64,000 bases of DNA from Pseudomonas sp. Marseille-Q3773 (GCF_916618955.1 NZ_OU745390.1:2728001-2792000); one strand, 5' to 3'. Shown: positions 44,300 through 53,609, numbered from the stretch's first letter. A program made the numbers and translations. Notes: a model not told the origin generated them from the sequence alone.

Positions 44300-45363
44300 T
44301 GGAACGCGGCATCATCGACCGCGTGGTAGACGAAACGGTTGCCGGTGTCGCGGCGGATCTCGTCCAGGTAGTTGGAATTCATCACGAAGATCTGCGCACC
44401 GTCCGGCAGGCTCGCCAGCGCTTCCTGCGGCGACGACACGCGCAAGCCACTGAGCGGCAGGTGGCGACCCTGCTTGGCCGGGTTGATGTCGACCACGTGG
44501 TCGACCTGCACGCCGGCACGCTGCAGGAACAGCGAATAGATCACGCCCTTGGACGACGCCCCCCAGATCGCCGCACCGCGCCCGGCATGCTCACGCAGCA
44601 ACGCCTGGCCGCGTTCGAGGCTGGCGCTGAAGCCCGCCGGCAACTGCAGGCGCTGGCCATCGAAGGCTGGCACCCGCAGGCTGGCCAGGTCGGCGACGAT
44701 GTACAGGTACTGGCCGTTGAACAGATGGCCGGCGTCCAGCACCGTGCCGAAACACCGACGCAGGTCATCCAGGCGGAAGTAGTTGACGTGCTCGTAGAAC
44801 AGGTCGAACCACGCGCGGTGGTCGAGGATCCAGTCCAGGCATGGCACTTCGATGTAGATAAGCCCCCCCTGGTTGGCATCGGCGATGGCCTCGAGAAACG
44901 CCAGCGGGTCGGCGATATGTTCCAGCACATGACGCAGCACCACGGCATCGGCCGACAACCCCAGCGCACGGGTGAACGGCGCCTTGATCACCTCGGGGTT
45001 GTCGCCTTCGTAGGCCGGGTCGATGCCGGTCACCCGGTGCCCGCGCTGGCGCAGCAACTCGAGGAAGTACCCCTTGCCGCAGCCCACCTCAATCAGGCGC
45101 TGACCGGCAAAGTAGCGGGTGATCAGCCGTTCGACGTCATCCAGGTGACGCTGGAACGCCGGCGACAGCGCCTGCTCGTTCTGGTAATCGCTGTCGTAGC
45201 TCAGCAAGGACGCGTCGAAGGCCTGGTTGTAGACCAGGCCGGTGCGCTCATCCTGGACCAGGCACATGTCACCGCTGGCCGACGCGCATGCGCTGGCGGC
45301 ATCGGCGAAGGTGCGGTTCTGCAGCACGGGCAGGCCGGCTGCGCGGTACAACTCATAGGCCAT
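44296..45363 (-). CDS. SAM-dependent methyltransferase with C-terminal Rossmann domain
   Basis: 355 aa. Motif I is LIEVGCGKGYFLELL (about 90-104), followed by VTGIDPAYEG and RHVLEHIADPLAFL. The C-terminal ~100 residues (AAIWGASSKGVIYSLFL, VVDINPAKQGRHLPLSGLRV) resemble the methyltransf_14 domain of sugar C-methyltransferases. It therefore looks like a paralogue of the C-methyltransferase two genes upstream, but its N-terminus has no CxxC zinc motif. Target atom unknown. It overlaps the SDR gene by 11 bp. Confidence 0.78.
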   Translation of the reverse strand: MAYELYRAAGLPVLQNRTFADAASACASASGDMCLVQDERTGLVYNQAFDASLLSYDSDYQNEQALSPAFQRHLDDVERLITRYFAGQRLIEVGCGKGYFLELLRQRGHRVTGIDPAYEGDNPEVIKAPFTRALGLSADAVVLRHVLEHIADPLAFLEAIADANQGGLIYIEVPCLDWILDHRAWFDLFYEHVNYFRLDDLRRCFGTVLDAGHLFNGQYLYIVADLASLRVPAFDGQRLQLPAGFSASLERGQALLREHAGRGAAIWGASSKGVIYSLFLQRAGVQVDHVVDINPAKQGRHLPLSGLRVSSPQEALASLPDGAQIFVMNSNYLDEIRRDTGNRFVYHAVDDAAFQ

Positions 45364-46231
45364 GGGGCGCTCCTTGGGCAGCCAACAGCTGCTCGAGTCG
45401 GTCGGTCACGGCCCAGAACGCCATGGGTTCGTGGCTCGGATAGGGATAATGCCCCAGGTTCAGCAGCAGCTCGGCGCCGCGCTCGCGCAGGCGCTGTTCG
45501 ACCAGGCTGCGCACCGCTACCGGTCGGCCGCTGGCGCAGTTGACCACGCCGGAGAACCCGGTGCAGTGCAACAGCCCGGCCAATTGCCGTGCTGCCTCGG
45601 TGACCGGCTGGAAGTCGCGCAGTTGCTCGCCGGCGGACATGTCGAACACCGCCGCCTTGCTGTCGATGGCGCGGTCGAGTGCAGCCAGCAGGCTATTGGG
45701 GTTCTGGCCTTCACCATGCAGGTAGAACAAGCGCGCCCATTGCAAGGTGAACGGCCGGTGCATCTGCAACGCCTGGAGGAACTGATGCAGGCTGTGCTTG
45801 GCCAGGCCATAGGGGTTGGCCGGGCGCGCCGGGCAGTGTTCGTCCAGTGGGCCGCTCTGCATGCCGTATTCGAAGCAGGTGCCGGTGACCAGCACCTGCG
45901 CCACGCCCGCCTCGACCGCGAGCTTGACGAAGCGATAGTCGGCCATCAGGTTCTGCTCCAGGTGAAACAGCGCCTGGTAATTCGGCAGCCCCGGCCAGGC
46001 CAGGTGGGCCAGGGCATCGATACCGTCGACCCAGCTGGCGACCTGCCCGGCATCCGCCAGCTGCAGATCAGCGGCGACGAACTGCACCTGGTCGAACCAC
46101 GGCATGCGGCGCGCCCGCTCCAGGTCACGCGCCAGGGCGCGTACCCGACAACCGCGGGCCAGCAGCTGCGCCACCAGATGGCGGCCAACGAAACCGGTGG
46201 CCCCGGTCACCAGTACATGCAGCGCGCTCAT
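45353..46231 (-). CDS. NAD-dependent epimerase/dehydratase-family (SDR) protein, likely 4-ketoreductase
   Basis: 292-aa extended SDR. The NAD(P)-binding motif VTGATGFVGRHL is near the N-terminus. TGTCFEYG provides the active-site Thr/Ser region and NPYGLAKHSL the YxxxK catalytic pair. In a pathway making a 4-keto-6-deoxy sugar this enzyme would reduce C4 (inference; epimerisation is the alternative). ATG at 46231 overlaps the upstream methyltransferase stop (ATGA). Confidence 0.8.
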   Translation of the reverse strand: MSALHVLVTGATGFVGRHLVAQLLARGCRVRALARDLERARRMPWFDQVQFVAADLQLADAGQVASWVDGIDALAHLAWPGLPNYQALFHLEQNLMADYRFVKLAVEAGVAQVLVTGTCFEYGMQSGPLDEHCPARPANPYGLAKHSLHQFLQALQMHRPFTLQWARLFYLHGEGQNPNSLLAALDRAIDSKAAVFDMSAGEQLRDFQPVTEAARQLAGLLHCTGFSGVVNCASGRPVAVRSLVEQRLRERGAELLLNLGHYPYPSHEPMAFWAVTDRLEQLLAAQGAPHGL

Positions 46232-47454
46232 AGCACGGTCAACTCGGGCACGGCGATGACGAAGCGACCGCCCCACTCACGGATGCCGGCCTGCTGTTCA
46301 CTGACTTCGCGCAGCAGGTTCCACGGCAGCACCAGCACGTAGTCCGGCTGCTCTTCGGCAAGGCGTTCGGGCGCCACTATCGGGATGCGGCTACCGGGCA
46401 GGAACTTGCCCTGCTTGTGCGGGTTGGCGTCGGCCACCCAGGCCAGCAGGTCGGCCTTGACCCCGGCATAGTTGAGCAAGGTATTGCCCTTGGCGGCGGC
46501 GCCGTAGCCGACCACCCGCTTGCCGGCGGCCTTGGCATCCAGCAGGAAGCGCAGCAGTTGCAGCTTGATGCGCTCGGCGGCCGGCGCCAGGGTGGCGTAG
46601 AAGCCGGGGCTACGCACGCCCACCTCCTCTTCCAGCGCCAGCAGGCGGGCGACGGTCGGTTCCACGGCGCGGCGCTGGCCATCGGCACGCTGCACGAACA
46701 CCCGCAGCGAGCCACCATGGGTCGACAGCTCCTGCACGTCGAACAGCTCCAGGCCGTTGCGCTGGCAGAGGATCTGCACCGCGGTCAGCGACAGGTAGGA
46801 ATAGTGCTCGTGGTACAGCGTGTCGAACTGATGCTGGGCGATCAGCGACAGCAGGTGCGGGAATTCGAAGGTGGCCACGCCGCTCGGCTTGAGCAAGCTG
46901 GCGAAGCCGCCGAGGAAGTCATTGATGTCCGGCACATGGGCAAGCACGTTGTTGGCTGCCATCAGGTCGGCGCCCCAGCCCTCGGCCAGCAGTTGCGCGG
47001 CCACGGTGCGGCCAAAGAACACTTCGCGGATTTCCAGGCCCTTGGCCCGCGCCGCCTCGGCAGTGCTGCGGGTCGGCTCGACGCCCAGGCAGGGAATGCC
47101 GCGCCGGGCCACGTACTGCAGCAGGTAGCCATCGTTGGCGGCAATTTCCACCACGCGGCTGTCGGCATTCAGCCCGAAGCGCTCGGTCATGCTCGCCACA
47201 TAGGCTTCGGCATGGGCCAGCCAGGAGCTGGAATAGGAGCTGAAGTAGGCATAGTCGGCGTCGAACAGCTGCTCGGCGCGGGTGTAGTCCTCGGTCTGCA
47301 CCAGCCAGCATTGCTCGCATACCGCGACTTTCAACGGCACCCACTGCTCCGCCTCGGCCAGTTGCTCGGGGCGCAGGTAGGCATTGGAGGGCGGCGAGGT
47401 ACCCAGATCGATCAACGGCAGGTGCAGGGCACTGCCACAACCACGGCAATTCAT
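46228..47454 (-). CDS. Sugar C-methyltransferase (TylC3/NovU-like)
   Basis: 408 aa with the three-part layout of nucleotide-sugar C-methyltransferases. The N-terminal zinc domain has CRGCGS and CEQC. The central SAM-binding domain has VVEIAANDGYLLQYV (about 101-115) and ANNVLAHVPDINDFL. The C-terminal domain has GYGAAAKGNTLLNYAGV. FPHLLSLIAQHQFDTLYHEH includes the conserved YHEH active-site region. Family members methylate C3 of 4-keto sugars. ATG overlaps the epimerase stop (ATGA). Confidence 0.87.
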   Translation of the reverse strand: MNCRGCGSALHLPLIDLGTSPPSNAYLRPEQLAEAEQWVPLKVAVCEQCWLVQTEDYTRAEQLFDADYAYFSSYSSSWLAHAEAYVASMTERFGLNADSRVVEIAANDGYLLQYVARRGIPCLGVEPTRSTAEAARAKGLEIREVFFGRTVAAQLLAEGWGADLMAANNVLAHVPDINDFLGGFASLLKPSGVATFEFPHLLSLIAQHQFDTLYHEHYSYLSLTAVQILCQRNGLELFDVQELSTHGGSLRVFVQRADGQRRAVEPTVARLLALEEEVGVRSPGFYATLAPAAERIKLQLLRFLLDAKAAGKRVVGYGAAAKGNTLLNYAGVKADLLAWVADANPHKQGKFLPGSRIPIVAPERLAEEQPDYVLVLPWNLLREVSEQQAGIREWGGRFVIAVPELTVL

Positions 47455-48011
47455 ACGGTCACTCCGGTAAAGCGGTCGTCCAGCCAGGGGTGCTGCTCAT
47501 CCCGGGCCGAGAGGTTGATCACGGGCAGCGGCCAGGCAATGGCCAGGCGCGGGTCGAGCACCGACAGCCCGCCTTCGTGCTCCGGGGCGTAGTCGGCGCT
47601 GTGCAGGTACAGCAGCTCGGCGTCGTCGCTCAGGGCCTGGAAGCCGTGGGCGCAGCCAGCCGGCACCAGCAGGCTGCTGCCCTGGCCGGCCTCGAGGTGT
47701 TCGGCATGCCAGCGCAGGAAGGTCGGCGAGCCGGCACGCAGATCGACCACCACATCCCATACCGCGCCCTGCAGGCAGGTGATGTACTTGCGCTCCGGTT
47801 GCGGCCCGGCCTGGTAATGCAGGCCGCGCACGCTGCCGCGCTGGCGGGTCAGCGAGCGGTTGATCTGGCGGATGTGGAACGGCGCGCCGAAGCGCTCCAG
47901 GCTGTCTTCACAGAACAACCGCGAAAAAGCGCCACGGGCGTCTTCGACACGGCGATGTTCGATGCGCGCCAGGCCCGGCAACGGCAAAGGGTGCAGGCGG
48001 TACTGGCTCAC
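47451..48011 (-). CDS. RmlC-like nucleotide-sugar 3- or 3,5-epimerase
   Basis: 186-aa cupin epimerase. QINRSLTRQRGSVRGLHYQ carries the catalytic His, ITCLQGAVWDVVVDLRAGSP the cupin strands, and HSADYAPEHEGG the Tyr loop. It follows a CDP-glucose 4,6-dehydratase rather than RmlA/RmlB, so the substrate is probably CDP-4-keto-6-deoxyglucose. Whether C3, C5 or both are inverted cannot be read from sequence. The GTG at 48011 overlaps the rfbG stop (GTGA) and has GGAG upstream. Confidence 0.85.
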   Translation of the reverse strand: MSQYRLHPLPLPGLARIEHRRVEDARGAFSRLFCEDSLERFGAPFHIRQINRSLTRQRGSVRGLHYQAGPQPERKYITCLQGAVWDVVVDLRAGSPTFLRWHAEHLEAGQGSSLLVPAGCAHGFQALSDDAELLYLHSADYAPEHEGGLSVLDPRLAIAWPLPVINLSARDEQHPWLDDRFTGVTV

Positions 48012-49090
48012 AGCGACTCCTGGTACAGGCTCAGCTGGGTCAGGCTCACCGCACGCATGTCCATGCCCTTGTGCCAGGCAAGGTGCCAGCCCAGGGTGCG
48101 CTCGAGGCATCCCTCGAGTGCCCAGCGCGGGCGCCAGGCCAGCAGCTGGCGGGCACGTGAGCTGTCCAGGCGCAGCAAACCGGCTTCGTGCATGTCGCTC
48201 TGCTCGAAGCTGACGCCGGGCGCCTGCGGCCAGCGATCGGCCAGCAACTGCACCACCTCGCCGACGCTGCACATGTCATCGTCACCGGGGCCGAAGTTCC
48301 ACGCGCCGGCAAAGCGCTGACCGTGCTGATAAAGGCTCGCCGCCAGCTGCAGGTAGCCGGCCAGCGGCTCCAGCACGTGCTGCCAGGGGCGCACAGCCGC
48401 GGGGAAGCGCAGGGTCACCGGCTCACCGGCGGTCCACGCCTTGAGCACGTCGGGGATCAGCCGCTCGGGCGAGAAGTCGCCACCGCCCAGCACGTTGCCG
48501 GCCCGTGCGGTGGCAAGGCTCAGGCCATGTTCGGCATAGCGCTCGGCCGGGAAGAACGATGCGGCATAGGACTGCGCGAGGATCTCGCAGCAGGCCTTGC
48601 TGCTGCTGTAGGGGTCGTGCCCGCCCAGCGCTTCGTTCTCGCGATAGGGCCAGGGCCATTCCTGGTTGGCGTACACTTTGTCGGTGGTGACCACAACGCA
48701 GGCGCGCACGCCACCGGTCTGGCGCACGGCTTCGAGCAGGTTGAGGGTACCCATGACATTGGTCGAATAGGTGCCCAGCGGATCGCGGTAGCTTTCGCGC
48801 ACCAGCGGTTGCGCCGCCAGGTGCAGGACGATCTCCGGCTGCACTTCGGCGACCAGCTCCAGCAGCACGCCAAGGTCGCGGATGTCGCCGCGACGGTCAT
48901 CGATGCCCTCGCCGACCCGTGCCAGCTCGAACAGGCTCGGCTCGGTCGCAGGGTCGAGGGCGAAGCCGGTGACCTGGGCGCCCAGGCTGTGCAGCCAGAG
49001 CGCCAGCCAGCTGCCCTTGAAACCGGTATGGCCGGTGAGCAGAACGCGTTTGCCAGCCCAGAACGCAGGGCTCAGTCCCACTGCTTCCAT
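48008..49090 (-). CDS. rfbG: CDP-glucose 4,6-dehydratase
   Basis: 360-aa extended SDR. The NAD motif LLTGHTGFKGSWLALWL is the RfbG signature. AAQPLVRESYRDP, VVTTDKVYANQEW and DPYSSSKACCE (YxxxK) follow. It converts CDP-glucose to CDP-4-keto-6-deoxyglucose. ATG at 49090 has GGGGAGG upstream and lies within the last 19 bp of rfbF. Confidence 0.93.
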   Translation of the reverse strand: MEAVGLSPAFWAGKRVLLTGHTGFKGSWLALWLHSLGAQVTGFALDPATEPSLFELARVGEGIDDRRGDIRDLGVLLELVAEVQPEIVLHLAAQPLVRESYRDPLGTYSTNVMGTLNLLEAVRQTGGVRACVVVTTDKVYANQEWPWPYRENEALGGHDPYSSSKACCEILAQSYAASFFPAERYAEHGLSLATARAGNVLGGGDFSPERLIPDVLKAWTAGEPVTLRFPAAVRPWQHVLEPLAGYLQLAASLYQHGQRFAGAWNFGPGDDDMCSVGEVVQLLADRWPQAPGVSFEQSDMHEAGLLRLDSSRARQLLAWRPRWALEGCLERTLGWHLAWHKGMDMRAVSLTQLSLYQESL

Positions 49091-49845
49091 GGTGCCTCCC
49101 CGCTGTTCCACAACTGTTCCAGGTGGTTCTTGTCCCGCAGGGTATCCATCGGGTGCCAGAAGCCTTCATGGGCGAAGGCGTGCAGTTGCCCCTCATGGGC
49201 CAGGCGCGACAGCGGCTCGGCCTCCCACGAGGTGGCATCGCCGTCGATGTAGGGCAGCACCTCGGGCGACAGCACGAAGAAGCCACCATTGATCCAGCCG
49301 CCATCACCGCGCGGTTTCTCGGTAAAGCCCAGCACCTGGTCGCCATCGCGCTGCAGGGCACCGTAGCGGCCAGGTGGCTGCACCGCCGTGACCGTGGCGA
49401 ACTTGCCGTGGCCGTGGTGGAATTCGACCAGCGCGCCGATGTCGATGTCGGACACGCCATCACCGTAGGTGAAGCAGAACGCCTTCTCGCCTTCCAGGTA
49501 ACGTGCGGCGCGGCGCAGTCGGCCACCAGTCATGGTTTCTTCACCGGTGTCTACCAGGGTCACACGCCATGGCTCGCTGTAGTTCTGATGCACGTCCATG
49601 CGGTTGGCGCGCATGTCGAAGGTGACGTCGGAAGTGTGCAGGAAGTAGTTGGCGAAGAAGTCCTTGATCGCGTAGCCCTTGTAGCCCAGGCAAATCACGA
49701 AGTCGTGGATACCGTGCGCCGAATACTGCTTCATGATGTGCCAAAGAATTGGCTTGCCACCGATCTCGATCATCGGTTTGGGCTTGAGGTGCGACTCTTC
49801 GCTGATACGCGTGCCGAGACCACCCGCCAGAATGACTGCCTTCAT
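49072..49845 (-). CDS. rfbF: Glucose-1-phosphate cytidylyltransferase
   Basis: 257-aa nucleotidyltransferase. LAGGLGTRISEES and HLKPKPMIEIGGKPILWHIM are the active-site signatures, with CFTYGDGVSDIDIGAL and ERPRGDGGWINGGFFV-like (EKPRGDGGWINGGFFV) following. It makes CDP-glucose from CTP and glucose-1-phosphate, the committed first step of the operon. Ribosome-binding site AAGAGGAAATCG. No clear promoter was found in the 93 bases between the preceding terminator and this gene. Confidence 0.95.
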   Translation of the reverse strand: MKAVILAGGLGTRISEESHLKPKPMIEIGGKPILWHIMKQYSAHGIHDFVICLGYKGYAIKDFFANYFLHTSDVTFDMRANRMDVHQNYSEPWRVTLVDTGEETMTGGRLRRAARYLEGEKAFCFTYGDGVSDIDIGALVEFHHGHGKFATVTAVQPPGRYGALQRDGDQVLGFTEKPRGDGGWINGGFFVLSPEVLPYIDGDATSWEAEPLSRLAHEGQLHAFAHEGFWHPMDTLRDKNHLEQLWNSGEAPWKQWD

Positions 49846-49938
49846 CGATTTCCTCTTGTACTTCGCGCCCCTTGCAACCCCAGGGCGAAGGATTTATGGC
49901 GATATCGATGGGGTACTGCAGGAAATGCGCCAATCTGC

Positions 49939-49969
49939 AAAAAAGCAGGGGCCGCTTTGCGACCCCTGC
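49939..49969 (-). terminator. Intrinsic terminator of the 1190-aa glycosyltransferase gene
   Basis: Minus-strand stem GCAGGGGTCGC-AAA-GCGGCCCCTGC followed by six Ts, 17 bases after the stop codon. Confidence 0.93.
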
Positions 49970-49985
49970 TCCGCTCAGGCAAAAA

Positions 49986-52900
49986 TCAGTCGGCCAGCCA
50001 GCCCCACTCCCAGTGGCGCAGGTTGTCGTCACGCAGCACAAAGTCGCGCATCACCGCCTCGCGCAATTCGTCGCCCATGCGGTAACTGGCCGCCGGGTCG
50101 GCCAGGTGCGAGCGGATCGCCTGCAGCCATTCCTCTGTACTGTTGCTGTACACCCGCGTGCACGGCAGGTAGCCGCGGTAGGCCTCGGTGTCGGTGCAGA
50201 TGGTCGGGTAACCGCAGGCGCCGTACTCCAGCAGCCGCAAGTTGCTCTTGCAGTCGTTGAAGATATGGAATTCCAGCGGCGCCAGGGCCAGGTCGAGGTT
50301 CAGGCTCGCCAGCTTGGCCGGGTAGCGCGCCAGCGGCACGCCCGGGTGGTACTCGTGGATGTAGGGCTTGAGCGCCTCGGGGCACATGCCAAAGAACACC
50401 CACTCCACCTCGTTGGCCAGTTCGCGCACCACCTCGGCGATGATCTCCAGGTCGCCACTGTGGCTGGTACCGCCGCCCCACCCCACCCGCGGCTTGCTCG
50501 AAGTGCCACGGCGGCTGGCCGGCAGGTTGGTCCACAGGTGCGGTGCCAGCATGTTCGGCACCACGCGGATATCGTCATGCATGTCTGCCAGCGCATTGGC
50601 CAACGCCTGGGTGGTGACTACCACCCGGTCGCACAGGCTGATGCCGCGGCGCAGGTGCTGCTCGATGTCGGCTGGCTTGTTGCGCGCATGGGTGTTCTTC
50701 TTCGGCGCGCTGAGCACGTAGTCATCGATCTCGAAGATGCGCCGGGCATTGGAGAAGCGGGCGATGCGTTCGATGTCGCGCACCGAGTCATCGTTATGGC
50801 GCAGCTGCAGGATGATCACGTCCGGGTCCATGCGCGCCAACTGGACCACCGTCGGCGACTCATAGACCACACGCCCGACCACGCGCCCGGCGGCTTCCAG
50901 CTGCTTGAACGGTTGTTCGACGCGGTAATGGCCCACCGCACTGTCGTTGATCGGCAAACCCAGCACCGACGGCAAGGCCCGGGCACACAGCGGGCTCCAG
51001 CTGCCACGCAGGCTCGGCTCGAGGCTGAAGTCACCGTTGGCCAGCCCCAGGTTGGGGTTATAGGCCGGGTCGCGGACGACCTTGCTCAGCCAACGCTCGC
51101 AGAATACCTGCTGCTGTTCCAGCAACGCGTCCTGGCCAGGCCCATCGCTGCCAGTCGTCGCTTCGCGCTTGAGCAGCACGGCATAGGGCGTGCCGACCAC
51201 CAGATAACCGCGCGCCCCCGCACGCAGGCACAGGTCGAGCTCGGCCATGCCCTGGCTCAGCGGTTGCGCACCCAGCCCTCCCAGCTCGGCGAACACTGAC
51301 TTGCGCACCATCAGGCAATCGCCGCCGACAGCGCTCCAGTCCTGTACTACCTGCAAGCGTTGCAGGTAACCGCGCGCCTGCGCATCTTCCCCGGCGAACG
51401 CCGGACCGGCCACGCTGGCAACCCCCAGCACCCGGCCCGCCTCGACCACCCGGCCCTGGGCATCGACCAGCTTGGCGCCGACCACCGCCACTTCCGGGCG
51501 CTGGGCATGCTGGAGCATTTCCGCCAGCCACTGGCCGTCGAGCACCTGCACGCTGGCATCGAGCAACAACAGGTAGTCACCGCCGGCCTGGGCCGCCGCA
51601 GCATCAAGCAGCTGGCTGCGCGAACGGCCGAGCGCCCGGACCACGCGCAGCATGCCTGCACCGAGCTCGCTCATCGCCTGCAGCCAGCCGTCGACGTCGG
51701 CCGCCACGCTCGGCCCGGCCACCAGCAAGACCTCGTAGCGGCCATAGGCGGTGCGCTCGATCAGCCCTTCGATACAGGCCTGCAGGCCCGTCAGGTCGTC
51801 ACCGACAGGAACCAGGATCGATACCTGCGGGGTGTCGGCATGCAGGTAGTCGACCCGATTGAGCAGCGACAGGTCGTCATGCCGGATCCGATGCGCCACG
51901 CCCAGGCGCTGCAGATGCGCGGCCAGCACCGGTTCACTCTGGGCGATCACTTCCGGCAGCGACAGCCAGTTGGCGAAGCTGAACTCCGACTGCACCTGGA
52001 TTTCGGCAATGTGCTCGACCACCTGCAGGCCTCGGCTCTCGACCAGGCGCCAGAGCAGGTCATGCGGGGCCAGCTCGGCAAAGCCGGCATCGAAACCGCC
52101 AAGGTCGAGAATCGCCTCGCGGGCGAAGGCCAGGGTGCGGCCGACATAGGGGTAGCTACGCAACAGGTCGAGGTTGAAGTCCGGCTTGAACACCGGCTCG
52201 CCCGGCTGGTCATCGAGCCAGGCCCCTTCATCGCTGTAGGCGCATGCCAGGTTGGGGAACACCGCGGCACGTTCGGCCAGCAGCAGAATGGCCGACTCGG
52301 CGAGCCGGTCACCGGCACGCAGCAGGTAGATCCAGTCGGCGTCGTGCAACGAGGCCAGCAACTGGTTCAACTGCTCGGGCCAGTCGCTCTGCAGCGCCTG
52401 GTGCACCAGCGGGATCGGGCTGGCGGGTTCGGCATCGGCCAACACCACGCAGGCATGCACCGGGTACAACTGCCCGGCCAGGCTGTCGAGGGTGCGGCCC
52501 AGGGCCTGGGCGTCACCCTGGGTATCCAGCACCACCGGGACGATGCGCGGCTGGCGCGGCCAGGCCGCTATGGCCTGGGGCAGCAGGCCGCGCTGCACGT
52601 CGCTGAAGCGGCGCGCCGCCAACCACTGCTGATAAAGCTCGGCATAGCTTTCGCATTCGCTGCCCACCCGGCCACCCAGGCGGGTCTGCCAGTTGCTGAT
52701 GATGCGGGCCACGCACAGCTCCTGCCATTGCCGTGGCTGTTGCTGTGCCTCGGTCAGTGGCACGTAGCGCACCCAGCCACTGGCGGGCGCCGCTTCGCCA
52801 CTGCGCGCGGCGAGCATCTGCATCATCCAGCGCCACTCCTGCGGTGCGGCCTGGACCAGCGCTTCCTGCTTGCTCAAGCGCTGCGGGTGCAGGCGCTCGA

Positions 52901-53558
52901 TCAGGCCCGGCTCGCTGAGCATGACCAGGTTGCCGCGCCGCATCAGGCAGGCGAACAGCGCCAGGTCCAGCAGCGCGACGAAACTCAGGCCATCGCTGGT
53001 GAGTGCCTGCAACCACTCCAGTGCCTGCTCGCGACGCATCAGCGCTGCCGAGAAATTGCCCAGGAAGTTAACGGGCCGCCCATCGAGCATGGCCAGCATG
53101 TCTTCGCCCTTGAACAGGCTGTCGACATTGGCGAAGCGCGCATTGGCGATGCGCATCGGCAGAATGAAATTGTTCTCGTCACAGAGCACCCGCTGCGACA
53201 ACACCAGGCCGACTTCGTCGTGCTCCAGCAACGCCTTGGCCTGGTGCGTCACGCACTGCGGGAACAGCCGGTCGTCGTCGCACAGCACCTTGACCAGCGC
53301 GCCCCGGGCCAAGCCCACCGCCTGCACCAGGTTGGCGACAAAGCCCAGGCGCCGGCTGTTGCGCACGTAGCGCACGCAAGCGCGCAAGTCGCCCTCGACA
53401 GCGTTGACGATGGCTTCGATTTCCTCGCCTTCGCTGTCATCGCAGACCAGCACCTCCAGGGCTTCATAGGTCTGGCCGAGGGCGCTGTGCAAGGCCATGG
53501 CAAAGAACCGTGGGCTGTAGGCGGGGATGACGATACTGACGAGAGGCTTTTCGTTCAC
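49986..53558 (-). CDS. Giant multidomain glycosyltransferase (GT2 plus GT4-like), probable flagellin glycosyltransferase
   Basis: 1190 aa. Module 1 (about 1-230) is GT2 with VSIVIPAYSPRFFAMALHSA and DDD in VKVLCDDDRLF. Module 2 (about 355-570) is GT2-like but lacks DXD (LLRAGDRL). Module 3 (about 590-830) aligns with module 3 of the 965-aa enzyme, but its DXD has become DAS (LLLLDASVQV). The C-terminal module (about 870-1190) is GT4-like with IFEIDDYVL, VVPNMLAPHLW and VGWGGGTSHSGDLEII. It resembles Fgt1-type flagellin glycosyltransferases. GTG at 53558 has AAGG eight bases upstream. A terminator directly precedes that site. Confidence 0.83.
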   Translation of the reverse strand: MNEKPLVSIVIPAYSPRFFAMALHSALGQTYEALEVLVCDDSEGEEIEAIVNAVEGDLRACVRYVRNSRRLGFVANLVQAVGLARGALVKVLCDDDRLFPQCVTHQAKALLEHDEVGLVLSQRVLCDENNFILPMRIANARFANVDSLFKGEDMLAMLDGRPVNFLGNFSAALMRREQALEWLQALTSDGLSFVALLDLALFACLMRRGNLVMLSEPGLIERLHPQRLSKQEALVQAAPQEWRWMMQMLAARSGEAAPASGWVRYVPLTEAQQQPRQWQELCVARIISNWQTRLGGRVGSECESYAELYQQWLAARRFSDVQRGLLPQAIAAWPRQPRIVPVVLDTQGDAQALGRTLDSLAGQLYPVHACVVLADAEPASPIPLVHQALQSDWPEQLNQLLASLHDADWIYLLRAGDRLAESAILLLAERAAVFPNLACAYSDEGAWLDDQPGEPVFKPDFNLDLLRSYPYVGRTLAFAREAILDLGGFDAGFAELAPHDLLWRLVESRGLQVVEHIAEIQVQSEFSFANWLSLPEVIAQSEPVLAAHLQRLGVAHRIRHDDLSLLNRVDYLHADTPQVSILVPVGDDLTGLQACIEGLIERTAYGRYEVLLVAGPSVAADVDGWLQAMSELGAGMLRVVRALGRSRSQLLDAAAAQAGGDYLLLLDASVQVLDGQWLAEMLQHAQRPEVAVVGAKLVDAQGRVVEAGRVLGVASVAGPAFAGEDAQARGYLQRLQVVQDWSAVGGDCLMVRKSVFAELGGLGAQPLSQGMAELDLCLRAGARGYLVVGTPYAVLLKREATTGSDGPGQDALLEQQQVFCERWLSKVVRDPAYNPNLGLANGDFSLEPSLRGSWSPLCARALPSVLGLPINDSAVGHYRVEQPFKQLEAAGRVVGRVVYESPTVVQLARMDPDVIILQLRHNDDSVRDIERIARFSNARRIFEIDDYVLSAPKKNTHARNKPADIEQHLRRGISLCDRVVVTTQALANALADMHDDIRVVPNMLAPHLWTNLPASRRGTSSKPRVGWGGGTSHSGDLEIIAEVVRELANEVEWVFFGMCPEALKPYIHEYHPGVPLARYPAKLASLNLDLALAPLEFHIFNDCKSNLRLLEYGACGYPTICTDTEAYRGYLPCTRVYSNSTEEWLQAIRSHLADPAASYRMGDELREAVMRDFVLRDDNLRHWEWGWLAD

Positions 53559-53572
53559 GTTGGCGACCTTGC

Positions 53573-53609
53573 AAAAAAAAGTGCGCCGCACCTGACGGTG
53601 GCGGCGCAC
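53573..53609 (-). terminator. Intrinsic terminator of flgL, abutting the next gene's start
   Basis: Minus-strand stem GTGCGCCGC/GCGGCGCAC with an 11-base loop and eight Ts, 23 bases after the flgL stop. The T-run ends three bases before the AAGG of the downstream glycosyltransferase. Confidence 0.93.

Noticed and set aside
47451..48272. 273-codon version of the RmlC-like gene
   Set aside because: The extra N-terminus is the overlapping 3' end of rfbG in another frame. The GTG at 48011 gives the normal family length.
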